A stretch of 7,457 bases of DNA, taken from Planctomycetaceae bacterium (GTDB lineage Bacteria > Planctomycetota > Planctomycetia > Pirellulales > Thermoguttaceae). Positions 1 to 4,749 of this stretch are shown in pieces (position 1 is the first letter of the stretch; each line of letters opens with the position of its first letter). The notes under the pieces were generated by a model that worked only from the letters and a program-made list of their open reading frames with translations, searched no databases and was not told where the DNA came from. A program made the position numbers and the translations under genes. The DNA is taken from NCBI GenBank assembly GCA_031256755.1, contig JAIRPZ010000272.1, positions 1 to 7,457 on the forward strand, in the 5' to 3' direction.

Positions 1-155
1 GGTTTCTGCCGTCAGCAGCGATGGGACAGAATTTGCGTTACAGAATTACGTCGGATGAACCGGTGCCGTTCCAGTTGGACGGTGATCCGGGCGGTTTTTT
101 GCCGTTGGAGATTGAAATCATTCCGAACCGGTTTACGTTTCTTGTTCCCCGCTAG
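1..155 (+). CDS. Diacylglycerol kinase-like lipid kinase, C-terminal end (partial)
   Basis: This is the last 50 codons of a gene that begins before the window; the reading frame starts at base 3 and ends at the TAG at 153-155. The peptide contains VPFQLDGDPGG followed by LEIEIIPNRFTFLVPR at its very end. This matches the C-terminal lobe of the DagK/YegS/BmrU lipid kinase family, in which a buried strand carries a DGE/DGD motif and the protein commonly ends in a strand with a proline shortly before the terminus (roughly 'PLPIEVRVLPGALRVLVP'). Family members phosphorylate diacylglycerol or related lipids at the cytoplasmic face of the membrane using ATP. The catalytic N-terminal lobe (GGDGT motif) is outside the window, so substrate and activity cannot be judged. 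The family call rests on this short tail only. Confidence 0.7.
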   Translation, partial: FLPSAAMGQNLRYRITSDEPVPFQLDGDPGGFLPLEIEIIPNRFTFLVPR

Positions 156-482
156 CGTGCGGAGGCAATTTCAGCGGGATTATGCGGGATTTTTATGATA
201 AAATGCAGCCCGTTCCTGCGTCTCCATCAGCATAGTCAATCGATCATCCGCGGATTTCCCCAGTCCGTTGCGTAGTTTCCTGCCTTGTGAATTTTTACCT
301 AACGTTTTTGATTTTTTTCGTATTAAGCACAGATACCTATTTTGGTTCCTCAATTTCCAAAGGAGTCCGCAATGTCCTCTTCGCCCGCCCCGCCGCCCTA
401 CCGCTTGAATAGCCCTGTTGTTTCTGCTACAATGGACATTTCGTCTCCCTTACTTTTATTTCATTTACGCAAGGAGCAAATT
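156..482. other. Leader/intergenic region between lipid kinase and oxidoreductase
   Basis: No convincing separate gene is seen in these 327 bases. They hold a perfect 10-bp palindrome ATCCGCGGAT at 246-255, a direct repeat GCGGGATT near 174-190, T-rich runs at 305-318, a consensus-like promoter at 405-433, and two Shine-Dalgarno sites, each 6 nt before an ATG (359-365 before 372, and 471-476 before 483). The ATG at 372 opens a frame that runs uninterrupted into the oxidoreductase. No clear hairpin-plus-T-tract terminator was found after the lipid kinase stop. Confidence 0.5.
405..433 (+). promoter_or_regulatory. Sigma70-type promoter for the oxidoreductase
   Basis: A -35 box TTGAAT (405-410) and a -10 box TACAAT (428-433) are separated by exactly 17 bp. 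The -35 matches TTGACA at 4 of 6 positions and the -10 matches TATAAT at 5 of 6. Transcription would start near 440, giving a leader of about 43 nt that carries the AAGGAG ribosome site in front of the ATG at 483. This arrangement supports 483 as the main start. It is a visual match only. Confidence 0.55.
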
Positions 483-1688
483 ATGGCAAAAGATATGAAC
501 ATTGCCCTCATCGGTACTGGTTTTATGGGACGTTCCCACTCTAACGCTTGGGGACAAGTCAACAAATTTTTTGATCCGCCGCTGCACAGCGTCAAACACA
601 CGTGCTTCGGTCTCGCGGCTGAAAAACCGGAGAATTTCGCCGCGAAATGGGAATGGAAAAATTCCTCCGTGGATTGGGAATCCCTCGTCAAATCTCCCGA
701 AATCGGTTTGGTCGACATTGTCACACCAAACCACATGCATGCCCCGCCGGCGAAAGCCGCCCTTGCCGCCGGTAAACCGGTCGCCTGCGAAAAACCGATT
801 GCCGGAACGTTGCAGGATGCCCGCGAAATGACCGAAGCGGCAAACAAGGCGAAAATCGACACTTTCGTTTGGTTCTGTTACCGCCGGTGTCCTGCGGTGG
901 CATTGGCGCACAAACTTGTCCGGCAGGGTGCTATCGGCGAAATCCGCCGGGTTCACGCAACATATTTGCAGGAGTGGGCGGACGAATCGGTTCCGTTTAC
1001 ATGGCGGTTCATCAAGGAAAAAGCCGGTTCCGGCGCACACGGCGACCTTAATGCTCATATCGTTGATATGACACGGTTTGTTACGGGCTTGGAAGTCGAA
1101 GAGATTTGCGGTTCCATCAGTGAAACGCTGGTCAAACAGCGGAAAATCATCGAACAGGACAGCGGCGGCGGTATTGTTACGGACGAACAACTCCGTTACG
1201 GTAAAGCCGGTTCCGAAGCCGCAAAAATGGGGAATGTCACGGTTGATGATACCACGATGTTCCTTGTGAAATACAACAGCGGTGCGGTTGGTTTCTATGA
1301 AGCCGCCCGGCAGGCGACAGGCAATTACAATCCCAACGGGTTTGAAATCAACGGTTCGAAGGGGGCCGTCAAGTTTAACTTCGAGCGGATGAACGAGTTG
1401 GAATTTTTCGACAAGACCCGTCCGCGTGAAGTGCAGGGCTGGACGACGATTCTCTGTACTAACGGAGTGCATCCGTATGCCGGTCATTATTGGCCCGACG
1501 GACACCTTATCGGCTATGAACATTCGTTTACGTCCATGGCATACGACATACTGTTGAAGTTGGCGGGCAAGGAACCGACAGTACCGTTGCCGGATTTCAG
1601 CGATGCCTATCAGACGGCGAGGGTTCTTGAAGCCGCATTGATTTCTGCGGCGGAAAAACGCTGGCTTAAATTGAGCGAAGTGAAGTAG
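483..1688 (+). CDS. Gfo/Idh/MocA family NAD(P)-dependent oxidoreductase
   Basis: This 401-aa cytoplasmic protein belongs to the family that includes glucose-fructose oxidoreductase, myo-inositol 2-dehydrogenase and rhizopine-catabolism MocA. Members oxidise or reduce a hydroxyl of a sugar or cyclitol using NAD(P). The Rossmann motif GTGFMG is at residues 11-16. The substrate-side motif EKP is at 103-105, with K104 the expected catalytic lysine. GDLNAHIVD follows at 187-195, giving the family's catalytic-type histidine H192 and D195. The C-terminal helix pattern AYQTARVLEAALISAAEKR is also typical. The length fits the family. The start at 483 was chosen because AAGGAG lies 6 nt upstream, a promoter precedes it, and MNIALIGTGFMG is where family proteins usually begin. 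The frame stays open upstream to an ATG at 372 that also has a strong ribosome site, so a 37-residue extended form is possible. The substrate cannot be deduced, and no sugar operon is visible. Confidence 0.9.
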   Translation: MAKDMNIALIGTGFMGRSHSNAWGQVNKFFDPPLHSVKHTCFGLAAEKPENFAAKWEWKNSSVDWESLVKSPEIGLVDIVTPNHMHAPPAKAALAAGKPVACEKPIAGTLQDAREMTEAANKAKIDTFVWFCYRRCPAVALAHKLVRQGAIGEIRRVHATYLQEWADESVPFTWRFIKEKAGSGAHGDLNAHIVDMTRFVTGLEVEEICGSISETLVKQRKIIEQDSGGGIVTDEQLRYGKAGSEAAKMGNVTVDDTTMFLVKYNSGAVGFYEAARQATGNYNPNGFEINGSKGAVKFNFERMNELEFFDKTRPREVQGWTTILCTNGVHPYAGHYWPDGHLIGYEHSFTSMAYDILLKLAGKEPTVPLPDFSDAYQTARVLEAALISAAEKRWLKLSEVK

Positions 1689-1714
1689 AGTGGTTGTTTG
1701 CCCTTTGCGGAAAA

Positions 1715-1746
1715 CCCAAAGAAGCGGCGGGCAGCCCTTGCCGGAC
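1715..1746 (+). repeat. Dispersed 3'-end repeat, copy 1
   Basis: Lying 27 nt after the oxidoreductase stop, this 32-bp segment matches the reverse complement of 7351-7382 at 26 of 32 positions. The core GGGCAGCCCTTGCCGGAC (1729-1746) matches at 17 of 18. It can take part in a stem: TGCCC at 1699-1703 pairs with GGGCA at 1729-1733, and inside it CTTTG at 1703-1707 pairs with CAAAG at 1717-1721. Both copies lie just downstream of a stop codon in the orientation of the gene they follow, which suggests a transcript-end element. There is no T-tract after this copy. Confidence 0.5.
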
Positions 1747-1810
1747 AGACATAACAGACGGCATTATACGCCCCTGAATGAACGTCCGGTTTGAAAAACA
1801 AGAATGATCT

Positions 1811-2788
1811 ATGGCTTGGGAATACAGTAAAAAGACAATGGATTTGTTCACGGCGGCGGTTCACGGACAGCCGGGAACGCACCTTGGTGAAATCGCCGAG
1901 CCGGATGGTCTCGGCGAACACGGTTCCATCGCTTGCGGCGATGCTCTCCGGTTCACGTTCCGGGTACGCCGGGACGCAGCCGATCCGCTCAAAGATAAAA
2001 TTGTCGAAGCACGCTACCTCACCTTCGGCTGCACCTCGGCCATCGCCGCTTCCGAAGCACTCTGCTGCATCATCGAAGAACAGTCCCTCACGCCGGTCGA
2101 AGCCCTGAAAATCACGAATCAGGACATCGTGGATTTTCTCGAAGGATTGCCGGATCAGAAAATCCACTGTTCCGTGATGGGAGCCGAAGCGTTGCAGGCA
2201 GCCGTTTTTAACTGGGCAAAAAAACGGAACGTGAATCTCCATGCACTGGGCATAGACATGCATATTGAAGAAAAAGAGGAAGGCAGAATTGTATGTCAAT
2301 GTTTTATGTTAACAGAACCGTACATTAAACGGAAAATTAAAGAATTGAATTTACATAGTATTGCGGATATCTCGGCGGCGGTTAAAGCGGGCGGAGCGTG
2401 TGCTTCGTGCCATCACACGTCCGGCGGCTTGCAGGACATTTTGAACGAGGTTTGGGGAGAACCTTCTCATGGGCAAAGCGGCATAAGTCCTTTGCTGACG
2501 GATATTTCCGCTAATAAAGAACATACGTCTCCGGCTCCGGCTTGTGAAGCGTTATCACCGTTTCAGTTTGCGAAAAAGGTGGAAAAACTGCTGGCGGAAT
2601 ATATCCGTCCGCTGCTGCAACAGGACGGCGGCGATGTGGAACTGATAGACATTAAGGATACGGCGGTCTATCTGGAACTCCGCGGGACGTGCGCCGGCTG
2701 TGCCGGTGCAGCGCAAACATTAAAGTCGCTCGTGGAACGGACACTGAAAGAGCAAATTGACAAACGTATCCGTGTTATTCAGGTTTGA
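1811..2788 (+). CDS. nifU: NifU-type iron-sulfur cluster scaffold (three domains)
   Basis: This 325-aa protein has the full NifU layout and would assemble Fe-S clusters in the cytoplasm, using sulfur from a cysteine desulfurase, and pass them to apoproteins. Residues 1-137 are the IscU-like scaffold, with cluster ligands C42 (ACGDAL), C74 (FGCTSAIA) and C120 (HCSVMG), plus D44. Residues about 158-215 are the BFD-like [2Fe-2S] domain, with C162, C164, C197 and C200; the C164-C197 gap is 33 residues, as I recall for Azotobacter NifU. A linker of about 35 residues leads to the Nfu domain (about 250-325) with C294-x-x-C297. The start fits the family opening (M-x-x-Y-S-x-K). No good Shine-Dalgarno precedes it, so translation may be weak or use another signal. 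No nifS, iscS or nitrogenase gene is in the window, so a general or stress-related Fe-S role is as likely as nitrogen fixation. Confidence 0.95.
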   Translation: MAWEYSKKTMDLFTAAVHGQPGTHLGEIAEPDGLGEHGSIACGDALRFTFRVRRDAADPLKDKIVEARYLTFGCTSAIAASEALCCIIEEQSLTPVEALKITNQDIVDFLEGLPDQKIHCSVMGAEALQAAVFNWAKKRNVNLHALGIDMHIEEKEEGRIVCQCFMLTEPYIKRKIKELNLHSIADISAAVKAGGACASCHHTSGGLQDILNEVWGEPSHGQSGISPLLTDISANKEHTSPAPACEALSPFQFAKKVEKLLAEYIRPLLQQDGGDVELIDIKDTAVYLELRGTCAGCAGAAQTLKSLVERTLKEQIDKRIRVIQV

Positions 2789-2797
2789 ATGTTTTGC

Positions 2798-2820
2798 CGC
2801 ACCGGCCGCAAACCGGTGCG
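2798..2820. terminator. Hairpin between convergent genes (possible bidirectional terminator)
   Basis: CGCACCGG (2798-2805) and CCGGTGCG (2813-2820) form a perfect 8-bp GC-rich stem with a 7-nt loop. It starts 10 nt after the nifU stop and lies 41 nt beyond the stop of the convergent minus-strand gene. Neither strand has a T-tract right after the stem, so a classic intrinsic terminator is not shown. It could block read-through or protect 3' ends from nucleases. Confidence 0.45.
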
Positions 2821-2860
2821 CCGGAAAAGTATGGGTATGGATCATTACCGGAACGTGCGG

Positions 2861-3385
2861 CTAATCGGCATTCAACGCTTCAGTAAGCAATTTTATCTTT
2901 TGCCGAAGTTGACCGGCACGTTCATAGTCCTCATACTGCACCGCATCCTCCATGTCCCGGCGGTATTTGATGAGCAGCATACGGTTTTTTTCATTTCCTC
3001 CTTGTTTTGCCGGGGACTTGCCCCGATGTTCCCGGCTGCCATGAATGTTGAAAATAAACGCATCCATCGGCGGATTGAAAAAATCATAATCGTGCGGACA
3101 GCCGAACAGCCCCCGAAGACGGAATTCGTAAAAACTGATTCCGCAAATCGGACACGTCTGCAAATCCTGTTCCTGCAACTCTTCAGCGGCTTCGTTTAAC
3201 GATATTTGTTTAGAAACATGGGACAGTGCGTTCACCAGAAAACCGCCGTTTTGCTTGTCCGGCTCTGCCGTACTGCTGAGATACTCCCGCGCATGGGTTT
3301 CGCAAAAATGATGCTCGGCAGGCGTTACCCCCGTCAATTCCGAGATGTGAAACGTTGCCGGCTGATCGCATTTTTCGCATTTCAT
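2861..3385 (-). CDS. McsA-like zinc-binding protein with C-terminal UVR motif
   Basis: This 174-aa protein resembles McsA, the zinc-binding activator of the protein-arginine kinase McsB in the CtsR/ClpC stress circuit of Firmicutes. Similar proteins elsewhere are usually labelled UvrB/UvrC motif proteins. The N-terminal cluster is MKCEKC (C3, C6) with C28 and H31. The second is CPIC (C78, C81) with C96 and H98, set in the McsA-like context CGxSFxEFxxxGxxGC. The stretch IHGSREHRGKSPAKQG (114-129) is also McsA-like. Residues about 136-170 are a UVR motif (DMEDAVQYEDYERAGQLRQKI), a helical hairpin used for protein contacts. The ATG at 3385 is preferred to the TTG at 3391 because GGAG lies 8 nt upstream of it and family members begin MxCxxC. 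It follows the membrane-protein gene by 27 nt, probably in the same transcript. No mcsB, ctsR or clpC is in the window, so the partner is unknown. Confidence 0.85.
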   Translation of the reverse strand: MKCEKCDQPATFHISELTGVTPAEHHFCETHAREYLSSTAEPDKQNGGFLVNALSHVSKQISLNEAAEELQEQDLQTCPICGISFYEFRLRGLFGCPHDYDFFNPPMDAFIFNIHGSREHRGKSPAKQGGNEKNRMLLIKYRRDMEDAVQYEDYERAGQLRQKIKLLTEALNAD

Positions 3386-3412
3386 AGTCAAATCTCCGAA
3401 ACCATGTGTACG

Positions 3413-4561
3413 TCAAAGAGAACATTCTTGAGCGGGATTCCGGCTGCACTTGATACACTGAACAGTCATCCACACAATCACCCCCGTACCGAGCAGGAAA
3501 AGCACAACAAACGCAATGAGTGTATCCCATTGAACCGCCGCCGGCAAATTCGCAACGTCAACGAGCGGTTTTATCCCGTTATTTTGTCCGATCTGCCGGA
3601 TAATACCGAAACCGGCAAGCGTCAGGAATTGCAGCAGTGCCGCAGCGGCAACAAAAACCGGCGATACCGTCTTTGCCAGCAAAAATAACAGGAAAACGGC
3701 ATAAGCACCCAGCACAACAAAACCGAAATAAGGATAAGCCGTTGTCAATATTGCATGACCGGACGATTTCACGGCACACTCGGTATACGTCAGAACCGCA
3801 CAGCCGGACAGCGTGACCAAAACGGCAAGCGTTGCCGACCATTGCCGGTAATTTTCCGGTACGCCTTCACTGTTCTTTCGGACAAGATAATGTCCGTCAA
3901 AGGCGATCCATGTACCGGCGGTCATCAGGGCAAGTCCGAACATCGTGAGCAGCCGCATGAGAAATGCCGGATCGCTCATATTGTTTGCGGTGCCGAGAAC
4001 GGCTCCGTGAAAACTTGTTTTTGCGGCGAAGTCCGTCCAGAGATCGCTGCGAACCATCAACGACAAACCGTTGACGATTAACGCGCCGATGCAGGTCAGA
4101 CAGACAGCGGCAAGAATGCTGAACAAAATTCGCCGTCCCTGCCCGTTGATGCCGGAATGGCTGCCGCTGTACGCCGCAATGTACAGGGAGTAATAGCCGA
4201 CGAGGAGGATCGGAATGACGGCAATCCAATACCATGCGGTCAGAACGGTTGCCGTATAAAAGGATTTGTAATAGGTTGTTTGCAGGAAAAGCAGCGGTAC
4301 GATGCCGAAATTGATGCCGAGAGCCATCATCACCGGCAATTGTTTGGAGAGACGTATGGAAAAATAGCGGGAGTGTTTGCCGTTATACAGGGCGCAAAGA
4401 ATGAGAATCGGCAATCCGGCAAACCAAATTCCCTGCGGAACAAGGTGGAGAACGAAACCGACGACTTTGAAAAACTCGACAAACCAAAACGGAGCGGGAA
4501 CAGATTCGACCATAAACGGAAAAGGAAGTGAGAGTAACGACACTGCGGATGTGATTGCCAT
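3413..4561 (-). CDS. Multi-pass integral membrane protein, unknown function
   Basis: This is a 382-aa, strongly hydrophobic inner-membrane protein with about nine predicted spans, near residues 28-57, 76-94, 106-130, 145-168, 203-221, 242-260, 275-297, 300-320 and 345-367. Notable stretches are VGFVLHLVPQGIWFAGLPIL (34-53), GINFGIVPLLFLQ (82-94) and TAWYWIAVIPILLVGYYSLY (108-127). These recall uncharacterised membrane proteins that I associate with respiratory or cytochrome gene neighbourhoods; this is a memory-based resemblance, not a match. H39 sits in a span and could bind a metal or heme, but no paired axial ligand is evident. The start at 4561 was chosen because GGAAAG lies 7 nt upstream of its ATG. 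A GTG at 4600 would add 13 residues but has poorer support and lies inside an inverted-repeat arm. It is the first gene of a probable two-gene operon with the McsA-like gene. Confidence 0.8.
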   Translation of the reverse strand: MAITSAVSLLSLPFPFMVESVPAPFWFVEFFKVVGFVLHLVPQGIWFAGLPILILCALYNGKHSRYFSIRLSKQLPVMMALGINFGIVPLLFLQTTYYKSFYTATVLTAWYWIAVIPILLVGYYSLYIAAYSGSHSGINGQGRRILFSILAAVCLTCIGALIVNGLSLMVRSDLWTDFAAKTSFHGAVLGTANNMSDPAFLMRLLTMFGLALMTAGTWIAFDGHYLVRKNSEGVPENYRQWSATLAVLVTLSGCAVLTYTECAVKSSGHAILTTAYPYFGFVVLGAYAVFLLFLLAKTVSPVFVAAAALLQFLTLAGFGIIRQIGQNNGIKPLVDVANLPAAVQWDTLIAFVVLFLLGTGVIVWMTVQCIKCSRNPAQECSL

Positions 4562-4594
4562 TGTCGCACTTTCCGATAAAAAAACAAGTATCCC

Positions 4595-4710
4595 CCGCAC
4601 GTCGCCTGCAAAGTCCTAAAACTCACAAATATTAGGCAATATAGGCAATTTAGGAAGGTATTTTCACTGCCTTTTACGGCAAAAAACCGACTTTGCAGGT
4701 GACGTGGCGG
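4595..4710. repeat. Long imperfect inverted repeat in divergent intergenic region
   Basis: The left arm 4595-4615 reads CCGCACGTC-GCCTGCAAAGTC. The right arm 4689-4710, reverse-complemented, reads CCGCCACGTC-ACCTGCAAAGTC. The inner 18 nt (4598-4615 and 4689-4706) differ at one position, which forms a G-T wobble if the repeat folds as RNA. Adding a single-base bulge extends the arms to 21-22 nt. The arms enclose 73 bp of AT-rich DNA with a small 9-bp tandem repeat. The element lies between two divergently transcribed genes. It could be an operator pair, a miniature inverted-repeat element or a transcript hairpin. No flanking target duplication was seen. Confidence 0.7.
4633..4659 (+). repeat. 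9-bp tandem repeat inside the inverted repeat
   Basis: Three consecutive 9-bp units start at 4633, 4642 and 4651: TAGGCAATA, TAGGCAATT and TAGGAAGGT. The first two are identical over 8 bases and the third keeps TAGG. The array lies near the centre of the surrounding inverted repeat. The 9-bp spacing would place successive units on nearly the same DNA face, as for a cooperative regulator site, but the array is short. Confidence 0.5.
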
Positions 4711-4712
4711 CA

Positions 4713-4741
4713 TTACCGTTTCTCTTCGGAACGGGTATAAT
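4713..4741 (+). promoter_or_regulatory. Promoter with consensus -10 box abutting the methyltransferase start
   Basis: A perfect TATAAT lies at 4736-4741. At 17 bp upstream is a weak -35-like TTACCG (4713-4718, 3 of 6 matches to TTGACA). Initiation would be expected around 4747-4750, which coincides with the ATG at 4750. The mRNA would then be leaderless or nearly so, in line with the lack of a Shine-Dalgarno site in front of that ATG. The weak -35 box suggests an activator may be needed. Confidence 0.45.
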
Positions 4742-4749
4742 GAACCATT

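Noticed and set aside
465..1523. Long minus-strand open frame opposite the oxidoreductase
   Set aside because: It is antisense to a gene with clear family motifs. Its composition is rich in Arg, Phe and Gly with no domain pattern, as expected for a shadow frame in GC-biased codons.
1738..1770. Promoter for nifU using TTGCCG and TTATAC/TATACG
   Set aside because: The boxes are 20-21 bp apart, too far for a standard promoter, and the -35-like box is part of the dispersed repeat.
1610..2299. Minus-strand open frame covering the start of nifU
   Set aside because: It overlaps the ends of two well-supported genes and the intergenic repeat, and has no recognisable domain.
3386..3391. TTG start at 3391 for the McsA-like protein
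   Set aside because: Its GGAG is only 2 nt away, too close to work, while the ATG at 3385 has it at 8 nt and matches the family N-terminus.
2789..3688. Plus-strand frames opposite the McsA-like and membrane genes
   Set aside because: They are antisense to genes with clear zinc/UVR motifs and membrane spans, and they lack start signals.
4562..4600. Upstream GTG start at 4600 for the membrane protein
   Set aside because: The ribosome site there is weak and the start lies in the inverted-repeat arm. The ATG at 4561 has GGAAAG at a good distance.
4668..4681. Small hairpin TGCC-TTTTAC-GGCA as a terminator
   Set aside because: The stem is only 4 bp and the adjacent A/T runs are on the wrong side for a terminator of either flanking gene.
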